Shown here one piece after another: positions 31,541 to 42,619 of a stretch of 64,000 nucleotides of DNA (positions within the stretch are counted from its first letter, which is position 1; every line of letters starts with the position of its first letter). The position numbers and the translations under genes are program-made. The notes beneath the pieces were generated by a model. That model was not told the DNA's origin, ran no database searches, and was given only the letters and a program-made list of their open reading frames with translations. The stretch comes from Comamonadaceae bacterium. Lineage in GTDB: Bacteria > Pseudomonadota > Gammaproteobacteria > Burkholderiales > Burkholderiaceae_C. The DNA lies in contig CANJQN010000003.1 in NCBI GenBank assembly GCA_947476465.1, positions 120,412 to 184,411 of the forward strand, written 5' to 3'.

Positions 31541-32443
31541 TCAATCAGGGCTCCCTTTGGGTGCAACCTGATCCCGAACTAACTCGATGAAATTGGACAA
31601 TTGCGCGGACATATTATCTTGACGCCATACAAGATCAGCCTTGACCATTGAATGGAGGTCCCTGACCTGACGATAGATGACGTCATCCACAGTTCTGGCC
31701 CCAGAGAGTACGAAGCTCAGGCCCATTCCTGCCGCCACAAGATGAACCTTGGTGCGCTCACTTCCGGCACTCTGAATGATGTTCGGCGCGAACCCAGCCG
31801 ACCTGCAGGCAGCAATCAGCTCATCATGCGAGATCGGGTTTAGTTCGCGGCGGCTCCAGATAAAGGGCTCGGCCCTGAGGTCAGACAACAGGAGCGGCTC
31901 GCGTGTAGCGAGCGGGTGGCCTTGCGGGATGGCGACAATCCAAGACTCACTGCCTATGAAAAGGTTGCGGATCTGGTCGCTTTCGATGTTGACATTGAAC
32001 ACGAAAGCGGCATCAATCTCGCCGCGAAGCAAGGCATCTATACCATGAGCCGGGTTGATGGCGTTCAAGCGCAACTCAACACCAGGGTGAGCGCCTCGGA
32101 ACTCGCGGAATGACCGAGCCACGCCAGGGTAGCGAGCAATCAGGCTTTCGTAGAAGCCAACTGCCAGCGTACCGGACTGGCCCTTGGCTACCCGAGCCCC
32201 CTCTGCACGTGCTGTCTGTAGATCAGCCATCGCGCGCTTGACGGTATCGACAAAAACGCGGCCCGCGCGCGAAATGTGGACCCGTTTCAGCCTACGGTCG
32301 AAGAGATGAAAGCCGAGTTCTTCCTCGAGATCTCGAATGCGACGTGACAATGCCGGTTGGGAGATATGCAGCCGCTCTGCAGCGCGGTGGAAGTTCTCTT
32401 CTTCCGCTGCAACCAGCAAGTAGCGAAGATGGCGCAGTTCCAT
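31541..32443 (-). CDS. LysR-family transcriptional regulator
   Basis: A 300-aa LTTR. The N-terminal winged HTH reads LRYLLVAAEEENFHRAAERLHISQPALSRRIRDLEEELG. The effector domain follows from about residue 90 (LAVGFYESLIARYPGVARSF). It is convergent with the dehydrogenase gene and divergent from Bug 4. Its product is the obvious candidate to bind the three T-N11-A operator modules at 26211, 27394 and 32799. The inducer is probably the pathway substrate or a CoA-free intermediate (inference). Confidence 0.93.
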   Translation of the reverse strand: MELRHLRYLLVAAEEENFHRAAERLHISQPALSRRIRDLEEELGFHLFDRRLKRVHISRAGRVFVDTVKRAMADLQTARAEGARVAKGQSGTLAVGFYESLIARYPGVARSFREFRGAHPGVELRLNAINPAHGIDALLRGEIDAAFVFNVNIESDQIRNLFIGSESWIVAIPQGHPLATREPLLLSDLRAEPFIWSRRELNPISHDELIAACRSAGFAPNIIQSAGSERTKVHLVAAGMGLSFVLSGARTVDDVIYRQVRDLHSMVKADLVWRQDNMSAQLSNFIELVRDQVAPKGSPD

Positions 32444-32927
32444 TGCAGGAAAAGTCAGGGCCGCATGCTAAATTGAACCGGACTGGCTTCCAGGGGATAC
32501 CGAATGCTTGTCTGGGTAAGCGTAGCGCGGCCCGCCCACCGAAAGGCTTGACTCCCATTTGTTAGGCTGGTTTGCCGCTGGTAACGCATCGTGCGCCCGA
32601 AAGTGTGTGCGAAGGCCTTGAAGGCTACCTGAACGAGCAGTCAATGTAGCGCCCGAGCGTCAGGATAGGTACCGATTGACGCGTGACCCGGTTCATGGCT
32701 ACACCATGGTTCCTGCGCCCTTGTGCGGCCTGAGGAGGCGCAACAGCGGACCCAGCGCAGTGTGTGAGTGGATTTCCTCGGGGGTGCTCGAGTCGACGTT
32801 GGTGTCGTACTGGCATCAAGTGCGTTCCCGTTTGGTATTGGATAGAAGACTTCTGGCATCGCATCATCAAACGCTCAGGACCTCGTACGTCAAGCAAGGC
32901 TGCGAGCGAATCTACAAGGAGACGGCC
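32444..32927. other. 484-bp intergenic region, LysR / Bug 4
   Basis: Contains the third LysR-type module (32799-32843). The ORF track's plus-strand frame is open through here but shows no homology. Apart from the operator and presumed divergent promoters I see no gene, repeat or RNA. Confidence 0.6.
32799..32843 (+). promoter_or_regulatory. LysR-type operator module, copy 3 (toward Bug 4)
   Basis: TTGGTGT-N7-GCATCAA, then exactly 14 bases, then GGTATTGGAT. The 10-mer and the GGCATCAA half-site are identical to copy 2 with the same spacing. The end lies 85 bp before the Bug 4 start. It is 356 bp upstream of the LysR start, so it may also affect autoregulation. Confidence 0.75.
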
Positions 32928-33911
32928 ATGAAACTCTCGCGAACCGCGCCCATGATCTCGCTTTTGACGCTATTGGCTGCGTTGCTCGCGCCGATCTCAG
33001 CGTTTGCCCAGCCGGCGGCACCTTACCCGTCAAAGCCCATTCGCTTTATCGTGCCATTTCCACCCGGCGGCGGGGGGGACATCGTGGCTCGACTTATAGG
33101 TACCCGACTCGCGGAGGCACTGAACAACCCGGTGGTCGTGGACAACAAACCAGGGGCGCAAGGCAACATTGGGGCCGGGCTGGGGGCACGTGCGCCAGCA
33201 GACGGATACACCCTTCTTTTTGGCCATTCAGGCACCCATTCAATTAACCCGACGCTGTACGCGCAGGTCCCTTTTAAAGAAAGCGATTTTCAGCCGGTCA
33301 TTTGGATGATGAACGTCCCGCAGGTCGTAACACTGAGCGCGTCTGTACAAGCGACCGGCATTCAGGAATTTATTTCCCTGGCCAAGAGAAATCCTGGCGC
33401 AATGAACTTCGGTTCCGCCGGTGCGATTCAGCAGCTCGCTGGCGAGCTGTTGAATGCACAGGCCGGCATCAAGATCACGCACGTCCCCTACAAGGGTGGG
33501 GCTGCCATGGTGAATGCACTGCTGGGAGGCGAAATTCAACTTTCGTTTCTAGACCCTGCCAACGTCGTACAGACGGTGCCGACCGGCAAGGTCAAACCCA
33601 TCGCTGTGGCATCGCAAAAACGGTCAAAGATTTTCCCTGACTTGCCGACACTGAACGAGGCGGGTCTTCCCGGCTTCGAGGTGACATCCTGGAACGGTCT
33701 GCTGGTTCCCGCGGGAACTCCGCGCGATATCGTCCTTCGGCTCAACGCCGAGGTCAACAAGATCCTCACCTCGACGGAAATGACCGCACGACTTTCCGTC
33801 TTGGGCTATGAGCCTGTAGGGGGAACGCCGGAACAGTTCTCTTCCCATATCAGCCAGGAAACAGCGAAGTGGGGAAAGATCGTCAGAGATGCGAAGATGA
33901 GCGCGGAGTGA
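32928..33911 (+). CDS. Bug-family substrate-binding protein 4
   Basis: A 327-aa Bug/TctC receptor with a Sec signal peptide (MKLSRTAPMISLLTLLAALLAPISAFAQ). The mature domain starts YPSKPIRFIVPFPPGGGGDIVARL and has VDNKPGAQGNIGAGLGARAPADG and VPFKESDFQPVIWM. AAGGAGA precedes the ATG at 32928; the track's 84-residue extension crosses the operator region and is rejected. It heads a likely operon with the small membrane protein and flavoprotein and is probably LysR-controlled. Confidence 0.92.
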   Translation: MKLSRTAPMISLLTLLAALLAPISAFAQPAAPYPSKPIRFIVPFPPGGGGDIVARLIGTRLAEALNNPVVVDNKPGAQGNIGAGLGARAPADGYTLLFGHSGTHSINPTLYAQVPFKESDFQPVIWMMNVPQVVTLSASVQATGIQEFISLAKRNPGAMNFGSAGAIQQLAGELLNAQAGIKITHVPYKGGAAMVNALLGGEIQLSFLDPANVVQTVPTGKVKPIAVASQKRSKIFPDLPTLNEAGLPGFEVTSWNGLLVPAGTPRDIVLRLNAEVNKILTSTEMTARLSVLGYEPVGGTPEQFSSHISQETAKWGKIVRDAKMSAE

Positions 33912-33939
33912 GTGTTGATACCGTAGCCGGCGGGAGCGC

Positions 33940-34182
33940 ATGGAAGAAATCAAGTTGAACATGCCGCACTATCCAATGCTGCGCTTGGTGGTGCGCCACG
34001 GCAACTGGCTGGCCGGGCTGGGCGCAGTCACTTGCGCAGTACTGGCGGTTGTTGCGTTCTGGAACCATGGTCTGGTTGCCATACTTGTTGCCGCATTGGG
34101 CGTCGGAGGATTTTTCTTTTTGATCGCACGCACCGGCGTGGAGATGGTGCGCCTGGTTACCGACATGCTCCTGCCGAAATAG
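33940..34182 (+). CDS. Small two-helix membrane protein, function unknown
   Basis: An 80-aa protein with two predicted transmembrane segments (about residues 24-42, WLAGLGAVTCAVLAVVAFW, and 45-63, LVAILVAALGVGGFFFLIA). GGGAG lies upstream of the ATG. It sits 28 bp after Bug 4 and 2 bp before the flavoprotein start, so it is in the same operon. It is too short for TctB (about 150 aa, four helices). A membrane anchor for the flavoprotein or receptor is conceivable but unproven. Confidence 0.72.
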   Translation: MEEIKLNMPHYPMLRLVVRHGNWLAGLGAVTCAVLAVVAFWNHGLVAILVAALGVGGFFFLIARTGVEMVRLVTDMLLPK

Positions 34183-34184
34183 AT

Positions 34185-35612
34185 ATGGACGTCGATGATG
34201 ACGTCGTTTCCTGCGATGTCGTGGTGGTCGGTGGTGGCATCGCAGGCCTGGTCGCTGCGACCCGGGCGGCTCAAACGGGGTTAGACGTCGCTGTTCTGGA
34301 AAAAGGCGATACGGCAGACTATTTGTGCAACAGCCGCTTTACGGGTGGCGCGTTTCATGTTTGCTACCGCAACGTCACCGAGGATGCGAGCGCGCTGCGG
34401 GAGGACATTTTCAAATCCACCCACGGGTTCGCCGATGCTCGCTTAGCGGCTGGCGTCGCGTCCGATGCCCGAACGGCAGTGGCTTGGCTGAAGCTCCAGG
34501 GTGTGCGTTTCATCAAGTCGGGACCGGATCCGTGGCAACACAATTTCCTCGCACCACCCAGTTTGCTCCAGCCAGGGCTGAACTGGAAGGGCCGAGGGGG
34601 CGACGTCATGTTGCGCACGCTTCGGGGGCGCCTTGAAGCCATGGGAGGGCGCCTGCTACAGGGCGCGCGGGCGCGCGGCTTGCTAATGGACGGCAATCGC
34701 TGCCGCGGGGTGCGTATGGAACGGGCGGGTCGCGCCCAATCCGTGCAGGCAGACAACGTGGTCCTTTGCGATGGTGGATTCCAGGCAAATCCGGCATTGC
34801 TGCGCGAGTACATCACGCCCGCACCTGAGAAGCTGAAGCAACGCGGCGCGGCCACCGGACATGGCGATGCACTCTTGATGGCGCGCGACGCGGGCGCCGC
34901 GCTCGTGGGCATGGAAAATTTTTACGGTCACCTCCTGTCTCAGGAAGCCCTGGAGATGGATAGCCTATGGCCCTATCCAACACTCGACCGCATCGCAGGC
35001 GCTGGCATTGTGGTCAACCGGTACGGTCGCAGATTCATGGATGAAGGCCTTGGCGGTGTGTTCATGGCCAATTGCATTGCGCGATTGCAGGATCCTCTTT
35101 CCACCGTCGCCATTTTTGACCGGAAGATCTGGGAGGGTCCTGCGACCGACCACCTGCTGCCACCCAATCCGCACCTGGTTCTCTCGGGGGGAAGCGTGAT
35201 AGCGGCAAAGAGCCTGGATGACCTCGCGGCACGGTTGCATATGCCGGGCGAGCCCCTGAAGGAGACCGTAGCCCAATTCAACGCCGCCGTGCAAACCGGC
35301 ACCACCGGAATGCTTGAGCCGCGCAGAAACTCGTTGAAGACTGCCCCTCATCCGGTTTTGCACGCTCCCTACTACGCGGTTCGACTCGTCGCCGGGATTA
35401 CCTACACGATGGGCGGTCTGGCCATCGACGACATGGGACGTGTCCTGAATGAACGGGGCGATCCGATCCCCGGATTGTTTGCTTCCGGATGCACGACCGG
35501 CGGCCTTGAAGGGGGTGCGGCCAGCGGGTACGTGGGCGGCCTGGCGAAATCCGCGTCGATCAGCATGCGTGTGGGAAACGCGCTGGCCGCCCTACGCCAG
35601 AGCGTTGTCTAG
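34185..35612 (+). CDS. FAD-dependent oxidoreductase (FAD_binding_2 / fumarate reductase-like)
   Basis: A 475-aa flavoprotein with VVVVGGGIAGLVAATRAAQTG at the N-terminus, VLEKGD as the ribose-binding strand end, and C-terminal GLFASGCTTGGLEGGAASGYVGGLA. No heme or signal sequence is visible. It resembles succinate/tricarballylate dehydrogenase-type proteins more than steroid dehydrogenases. The start at 34185 is two bases after the stop of the membrane peptide; the track's extension overlaps that gene. It is the second flavoprotein of this superfamily in the window (see 2128-3711) and ends the accessory block. Confidence 0.87.
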   Translation: MDVDDDVVSCDVVVVGGGIAGLVAATRAAQTGLDVAVLEKGDTADYLCNSRFTGGAFHVCYRNVTEDASALREDIFKSTHGFADARLAAGVASDARTAVAWLKLQGVRFIKSGPDPWQHNFLAPPSLLQPGLNWKGRGGDVMLRTLRGRLEAMGGRLLQGARARGLLMDGNRCRGVRMERAGRAQSVQADNVVLCDGGFQANPALLREYITPAPEKLKQRGAATGHGDALLMARDAGAALVGMENFYGHLLSQEALEMDSLWPYPTLDRIAGAGIVVNRYGRRFMDEGLGGVFMANCIARLQDPLSTVAIFDRKIWEGPATDHLLPPNPHLVLSGGSVIAAKSLDDLAARLHMPGEPLKETVAQFNAAVQTGTTGMLEPRRNSLKTAPHPVLHAPYYAVRLVAGITYTMGGLAIDDMGRVLNERGDPIPGLFASGCTTGGLEGGAASGYVGGLAKSASISMRVGNALAALRQSVV

Positions 35613-35630
35613 CGGGCGCGAGTGAAGTGG

Positions 35631-36161
35631 TCAGTTGATCGGGCCAGCCGCAGACCGGAGCACAGGCCGCGGTATCGCCAGCAGCAGAAACACCACCGCG
35701 AAAATCACGAACCAGACAAACGACCAATTGGCGATGCTCGCGCCCAGAAACGTCCAGTCGATCTTGGTGCAGTCGCCGCTGCCACGAAAGATCATGGGAA
35801 TGGCGCGCTGCAGCGGGAAAGTTTCGATCATTCCGTAGAAGTCGCGCCCGCAGGAGGCGATTTCGGGCGGGTACCACTGCAGCCAGCTCTGACGCGCCGC
35901 GGTGAAGCCGCCGAAGCCGGCGAACAGCAGGCCGATGAGGGCGCCCACCACCTGGCCCGCCCGCCCGCGCACCAGGGCTGTGAGCCCGGACACAAAGGCG
36001 ATCAGCACCATGGCATAGCGTTGCACGATGCACATGGGGCAAGGCTCCAGACCCACCACGTGCTGCAAGTACAGACCGAAGGCCAGCAAGGCCAGGCAGA
36101 TGATGCAAATCGCCGCAAACACGCGGCGCGGTGTGGTGCGGATCCAGTCGAAAACGAACAA
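35631..36161 (-). CDS. dsbB: Disulfide bond formation protein B
   Basis: Inner-membrane quinone reductase that reoxidises DsbA. The 176-aa protein has four hydrophobic segments, the first-loop CPMC pair (EPCPMCIVQRY) and the second periplasmic-loop cysteines (ASCGRDF and GDCTKIDW). The start codon is TTG at 36161, preceded by GGAGGAG. It is immediately downstream of cysA on the same strand (33 bp). Confidence 0.93.
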   Translation of the reverse strand: MFVFDWIRTTPRRVFAAICIICLALLAFGLYLQHVVGLEPCPMCIVQRYAMVLIAFVSGLTALVRGRAGQVVGALIGLLFAGFGGFTAARQSWLQWYPPEIASCGRDFYGMIETFPLQRAIPMIFRGSGDCTKIDWTFLGASIANWSFVWFVIFAVVFLLLAIPRPVLRSAAGPIN

Positions 36162-36193
36162 TTGAAACTCCTCCTGCGGGCCTGCCCCTTTTA

Positions 36194-37288
36194 TCAGGAA
36201 GCGCCCTCCACGAACACACGGGCCCGCCGCGGCGTCACCACCAGCGTCTCGCCCTCCCGGAAACCGGCATCCCTGAATTGTTGCGCAGGAATCTGCGCTT
36301 CGATGATGGGATCGTTGCCGTCCTGTGGCTGAGTGTCGCCGACGGCATGAAGTTCCAGCCGGGCGATGGGGCCGACCACGATGGCGCGCTCGAGCGTGGC
36401 GACGATGCCGTCGACCGCCGTGCCCGGGGTGTATCGCTGAACGTCCAGGTCGTGCGGGCGCACGTAGGCAAAGGCCTTGGCGTGCTGGGCTTGCGCGTGT
36501 TCGGGGGCGTGCAGCTGCATGCCTTCCAGGTGCACCTGGCCCTCATGGGCGCGGCCGTGGAACAGGTTCACATCGCCCAGGAAGCCGTAGACGAAGGGGC
36601 TGGCCGGGTGGTCCCACACGTCTTGCGGGGTGCCCACCTGTTCGACCACGCCGTGGTTCATCAGCACCACGCGGTCGGCCACTTCCAGGGCCTCTTCCTG
36701 GTCGTGGGTGACGAAGATGCTGGTGACGTGCAGCTCGTCGTGCAGGCGGCGCAGCCAGCGGCGCAGCTCCTTGCGCACCTTGGCGTCGAGCGCGCCGAAA
36801 GGCTCGTCAAGCAGCAACACCTTGGGCTCGACCGCCAGGGCGCGGGCCAGCGCGATGCGCTGGCGCTGGCCGCCCGACAGCTGCGACGGGAAGCGGTCGG
36901 CCAGCCAATCGAGTTGCACCAGGCCCAGCAGCTCGTGCACCTTGGCCTTGATCTGCGCTTCGCTCGGCCGGGTGGCGCGCGGGCGCACACGCAGGCCGAA
37001 AGCGACGTTCTCGAACACTGTCATGTGCCGGAACAACGCGTAATGCTGGAACACGAAGCCCACCTGCCGCTCACGCACGTGCACGTCGGTGGTGTCCTCG
37101 CCGCTGAAAAAGATGCTGCCGGCGTCGGCCGACTCGAGGCCGGCGATGATACGCAGCAAGGTGGTTTTGCCGCAGCCCGAGGGGCCCAGCAACGCGATCA
37201 GCTCGCCCGATTCGATGTTGACGGACACGTCCTGCAGCGCCTTGAAGTCGCCGAAGTTCTTGCTGACGTTGCGGATTTCGATGCTCAT
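36194..37288 (-). CDS. cysA: Sulfate/thiosulfate ABC transporter ATP-binding protein
   Basis: A 364-aa ABC ATPase with Walker [13 protein letters not shown] (~residue 33), signature [15 protein letters not shown], Walker [13 protein letters not shown] and H-loop [10 protein letters not shown]. The C-terminal TOBE-type regulatory domain is typical of CysA. It completes the operon sbp-cysT-cysW-cysA. A REP cluster separates it from cysW. Confidence 0.95.
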   Translation of the reverse strand: MSIEIRNVSKNFGDFKALQDVSVNIESGELIALLGPSGCGKTTLLRIIAGLESADAGSIFFSGEDTTDVHVRERQVGFVFQHYALFRHMTVFENVAFGLRVRPRATRPSEAQIKAKVHELLGLVQLDWLADRFPSQLSGGQRQRIALARALAVEPKVLLLDEPFGALDAKVRKELRRWLRRLHDELHVTSIFVTHDQEEALEVADRVVLMNHGVVEQVGTPQDVWDHPASPFVYGFLGDVNLFHGRAHEGQVHLEGMQLHAPEHAQAQHAKAFAYVRPHDLDVQRYTPGTAVDGIVATLERAIVVGPIARLELHAVGDTQPQDGNDPIIEAQIPAQQFRDAGFREGETLVVTPRRARVFVEGAS

Positions 37289-37316
37289 GTCGGGTCTTTC
37301 CTATCGTTCGCGCTGG

Positions 37317-37449
37317 GCCCTTCGATAAGGCTCAGGACAGGCCTGTCGAAGGGCACGTGTGACCGCAGGGCTTCGACAAGCTCAGCCCGAACGGAAATGT
37401 GTGGTGCGCCTGATCTCCCTCCCCGTTCGTCCTGAGCCTGTCGAAGGAC
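37317..37449. repeat. Cluster of three REP-like elements between cysW and cysA
   Basis: Three elements: CCCTTCGATAAGGCTCAGGA...CCTGTCGAAGGG (37318-37354), GGCTTCGACAAGCTCAGCCC (37370 on) and CCCCGTTCGTCCTGAGCCTG (37421 on, ending TGTCGAAGGA). They form inverted pairs and share sequence with the arms flanking the hrpA minisatellite. Lying inside an operon, they may affect mRNA processing and the cysA level. Confidence 0.85.
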
Positions 37450-37469
37450 TTCGCACATACGAGGTTTCC

Positions 37470-38351
37470 TCATACGGGCACTGGCTGCTCCGGCGGCATC
37501 TCGGCCGCCGCCTTCATCAGGCGTTCGTGCTGCCACTCGGCCACGGTCTTGATCGCCAGAGTGACCAGGGCCAGCAGCGCCAGCAACGAGGCCACGGCAA
37601 AAGCCGCGACGGACTGGTATTCGTTGTAGAGGATCTCCACGTGCAGCGGCATGGTGTTGGTCTGGCCCCGGATGTGGCCCGAGACCACCGACACCGCGCC
37701 GAACTCGCCCATCGCCCGCGCATTGCACAGGATCACGCCGTAGATCAGGCCCCACTTGATGTTGGGCAACGTCACGCGCCAAAACGTCTGCCAGCCAGTC
37801 GCGCCCAGCACGATGGCGGCCTGCTCCTCCTCGTTGCCCTGGGCCTGCATCAGCGGAATGAGTTCGCGCGCAATGAAGGGAAAGGTGACGAAGATCGTAG
37901 CCAACACGATGCCCGGCACCGCGAACACCACCTTGATGTCGTGCGCCTCCAGCCAGGGTCCCAGCCAGCCCTGGGCGCCGAACACCAGGATGTACATCAG
38001 GCCCGCCACCACTGGGGACACCGAGAACGGCAGGTCGACCAGCGTGGTGAGGAAGGCCTTGCCACGGAACTCGTACTTGGCGATGCACCAGGCCGCCGCC
38101 ACGCCGAACACCAGGTTCAGTGGCACGGCGATCGCCGCGGTGATCAGCGTCAGCCGGATCGCCGACCAGGCATCGGGCTCGCGCAGCGCGTCGATGTAGG
38201 CGCCAAAGCCCTTGCGCAGTGCCTCGGCGAACACGGCGGCCAGGGGCAGCGCCAGGAACAGCAGCAGAAACACCAGCGCGATGCCGATCAGCGTGCGGCG
38301 CACCCAGGTCACCTCGGTGGTGCGGACGCGGCGTTGAACAAGCGAAGTCAT
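37470..38351 (-). CDS. cysW: Sulfate ABC transporter permease CysW
   Basis: A 293-aa inner-membrane permease with about six hydrophobic segments and the ABC permease EAA loop ([20 protein letters not shown]). [11 protein letters not shown] follows. Start at 38351, where ATG overlaps the cysT stop as ATGA; the track's nine extra residues lie inside cysT. Confidence 0.94.
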   Translation of the reverse strand: MTSLVQRRVRTTEVTWVRRTLIGIALVFLLLFLALPLAAVFAEALRKGFGAYIDALREPDAWSAIRLTLITAAIAVPLNLVFGVAAAWCIAKYEFRGKAFLTTLVDLPFSVSPVVAGLMYILVFGAQGWLGPWLEAHDIKVVFAVPGIVLATIFVTFPFIARELIPLMQAQGNEEEQAAIVLGATGWQTFWRVTLPNIKWGLIYGVILCNARAMGEFGAVSVVSGHIRGQTNTMPLHVEILYNEYQSVAAFAVASLLALLALVTLAIKTVAEWQHERLMKAAAEMPPEQPVPV

Positions 38352-39232
38352 GTGCCCCCCGATCGCTTGCGTTGCCACGACTGAAGCGAGTTGATCACCA
38401 GCAGCATGACGAAGGACGCGAGCAGCATGACCACCGCCACGGCGGTGGCGCCGGCCACGTCGTATTGTTCGAGCTTGCCGATGATGATCAGCGGCACGAT
38501 CTCGGACACCATGGGCATGTTGCCGGCGATGAAGATGACCGAGCCGTATTCGCCGATGGCCCGGGCAAAAGCCATCGCGAAGCCGGTGAGCAGGGCTGGC
38601 GCGATCGCCGGCAGGATGACGCGGCTGAAGGTCTGCCAGCGGGTGGCGCCCAGTGACATGGCGGCTTCCTCCAACTCGCGCTCGGTGTCCTCGAGCACGG
38701 GCTGCACGGTGCGAACCACGAAAGGCAGGCCGATGAAGATCAGCGCAATCACCACGCCGTTGCGGTTGAAGGCCAACTGCACGCCAAGCGGCTCCAGGTA
38801 CTGGCCGATCCAGCCGTTGCCCGCCAGCAGCGCACTCAGTGAAATGCCGGCCACGGCGGTGGGCAGTGCGAAGGGCAGATCGACCAGCGCGTCGATGATC
38901 CGTTTGCCGGGGAACGTATAGCGCACCAGCACCCAGGCCACCAGCAGGCCGAACACCGCGTTGACCGCGGCGGCGATGAACGAGGCGCCGAATGTCAGGC
39001 GATACGCGGCCATCGCGCGGGGCGAGCTGACCGCCGCGATGAACTGCTCACCGCTGAGGGTGAAGCTCTTGAGAACCAGCGCCGACAGCGGCACCAGCAC
39101 GATCAGGCTCAGGTACGCCAGCGTGTACCCCAGCGTGAGGTTGAAGCCGGGCAGCACCTTGCGGTTGCCGACCGAGCGGCGGACGGGGACAGGCCCCGCG
39201 CCCACGGGCAGCGGGGTGGCAACGGAAGTCAT
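38348..39232 (-). CDS. cysT: Sulfate ABC transporter permease CysT (CysU)
   Basis: A 294-aa permease with six hydrophobic segments and the EAA loop [20 protein letters not shown] followed by [11 protein letters not shown]. The start at 39232 ([11 protein letters not shown]) is chosen because homology begins after it; the upstream track residues are arginine-rich and unlikely. It is coupled to cysW by ATGA. Confidence 0.94.
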   Translation of the reverse strand: MTSVATPLPVGAGPVPVRRSVGNRKVLPGFNLTLGYTLAYLSLIVLVPLSALVLKSFTLSGEQFIAAVSSPRAMAAYRLTFGASFIAAAVNAVFGLLVAWVLVRYTFPGKRIIDALVDLPFALPTAVAGISLSALLAGNGWIGQYLEPLGVQLAFNRNGVVIALIFIGLPFVVRTVQPVLEDTERELEEAAMSLGATRWQTFSRVILPAIAPALLTGFAMAFARAIGEYGSVIFIAGNMPMVSEIVPLIIIGKLEQYDVAGATAVAVVMLLASFVMLLVINSLQSWQRKRSGGT

Positions 39233-39309
39233 GTCGCCCCCTCGTTCGGCACTTCGTGTCCATCGCTGGTCGAGTCGCAGTCGCAGCCTGCGGCTCTTCG
39301 TGCCGTCCA

Positions 39310-39327
39310 AGCCTGCGCAGGCAGGCT
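39310..39327. other. Hairpin in the sbp-cysT intergenic space
   Basis: AGCCTGC-GCAG-GCAGGCT forms a perfect 7-bp stem with a 4-base loop. It lies in the 165-bp gap between sbp and cysT, with no T-tract. It could stabilise the sbp message or attenuate read-through, which would explain higher receptor than permease levels (inference). Confidence 0.35.
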
Positions 39328-39397
39328 CGGAGCCGCGGCACTCAGCCCCTCGGGGGTGCGAGCTTGCTTGAGGCGGCTCGGCGCGGCGCTCATGCTC

Positions 39398-40393
39398 TCA
39401 GCGGACGGTGTAGATCTTGTCGAACTGGCCACCGTCGTTGAAGTGCACCTTCTGCGCTTCGCCGAGCGAGCCGAACAGCTCTTGCACGGTGAACAGTTGC
39501 AGCGGCTTGAAGGCCTGCGCGTACTTCTTGAGCACGGCCGCATTGCGCGGGCGGATGTTGTGCTTGGCCGCGATCTCCTGGCCTTCTTCGGTGTAGAGGA
39601 AGTTCAGGTAGGCCCGGGCCAGATCGCCCGTGCCCTTCTTGGCGACCGTGCGCTCGACCACCGCCACCGGGTTCTCGGCCACGATGCTGATGGACGGGTA
39701 CACCACGTCGACCTTGTTGGCGCCGAACTCGCGGTCGACCGACACCACTTCCGATTCAAAGGTGATCAGCGCGTCGCCGATATTGCGTTGCAAGAAGGCG
39801 GTGGTGGCGTCGCGCCCGCCACGCGCCAGCACCGGCACGTTCTTGAACAGCTTGCTCACGAACTCGATGGCCTGGGCGTCGGTGCCGCCCTTTTTCTTCA
39901 CATAGCCCCAGGCGGCCAGGTAGGCATAGCGGCCGTTGCCACCGGTCTTGGGGTTGACCACCACCACTTTCACGTCGGGCTTGATCAGGTCGTCCCAGTC
40001 CTTGATGCCCTTGGGGTTGCCGTTGCGCACCAGGAACAGCATGGTCGAGGTGGTGGGCGCGGCGTTGTCGGGAAAGCGCTTGGCCCAGTCCTTGGCGACC
40101 ACGCCCTTTTCCGCCAGGAACTCGACGTCGGTGGTGGTGTTCATGGTCACCACGTCCGCATCGAGGCCGTCGGCCACTGCGCGGGCCTGGGCCGAGGAGC
40201 CGCCATGGGCCTGATCGATCTTGACGTCCTTGCCGGTGGTCTTCTTGTAGTAGGGGATGAACGCGGTGTTGACGTCCTTGTAGAACTCACGCGCCACGTC
40301 GTAGGACACGTTCAGCAGGGTCTGCTGGGCAGATGCCACGCTGCTGGCGGCCAGTGCGACGGCGGCGATGAAGGTCTTGATTCGGGATGTCAT
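39398..40393 (-). CDS. sbp: Sulfate-binding periplasmic protein
   Basis: A 331-aa sulfate/thiosulfate receptor. Signal peptide MTSRIKTFIAAVALAASSVASAQQ; the mature part has LLNVSYDVAREFYKDVN, DQAHGGSSAQARAVADGLDADVVTMN and VVNPKTGGNGRYAYLAAWG, all typical of Sbp/CysP. Start at 40393 with AGAGG upstream. First gene of the sulfate uptake operon. Confidence 0.94.
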   Translation of the reverse strand: MTSRIKTFIAAVALAASSVASAQQTLLNVSYDVAREFYKDVNTAFIPYYKKTTGKDVKIDQAHGGSSAQARAVADGLDADVVTMNTTTDVEFLAEKGVVAKDWAKRFPDNAAPTTSTMLFLVRNGNPKGIKDWDDLIKPDVKVVVVNPKTGGNGRYAYLAAWGYVKKKGGTDAQAIEFVSKLFKNVPVLARGGRDATTAFLQRNIGDALITFESEVVSVDREFGANKVDVVYPSISIVAENPVAVVERTVAKKGTGDLARAYLNFLYTEEGQEIAAKHNIRPRNAAVLKKYAQAFKPLQLFTVQELFGSLGEAQKVHFNDGGQFDKIYTVR

Positions 40394-40470
40394 GGGAGCC
40401 TCTTGTTCAGGTGCCTGCGGGAACAACAAGGCGGTTCTCGCATAAAGAAGAGGCCGATTGTGGGTTGCTG

Positions 40471-40510
40471 GTTATAAAAGCCCAACGAACATATCGTTGT
40501 TTGCATATCG
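40471..40510 (-). promoter_or_regulatory. Putative sulfur-regulated promoter of the sbp-cysTWA operon
   Basis: On the minus strand two CGATATG copies 14 bp apart (plus-strand CATATCG at 40490 and 40504) precede CTTTTATAAC, which could serve as a -10. A CysB/Cbl-type LysR regulator is the family expectation for this operon; the repeats are candidate half-sites. Confidence 0.4.
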
Positions 40511-40552
40511 GCCCCACGCATAAGCCGGCGCGTCCACCTCGGCTGCGCATGG

Positions 40553-42611
<2,059 letters not shown>

Positions 42612-42619
42612 GGTTTCTT

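Noticed and set aside
27265-32897. Homologous minus-strand peptides IQY...LMP..HQ at 27265-27459 and 32625-32897, suggesting gene remnants
   Set aside because: The similarity is confined to the shared operator (GGCATCAA-N14-GGTATTGGAT) and a third copy lies in the opposite orientation, so it is a DNA site rather than a protein remnant.
33940-34182. TctB subunit of a tripartite tricarboxylate transporter
   Set aside because: Too short and only two helices; TctB has about 150 residues and four helices, and no TctA follows.
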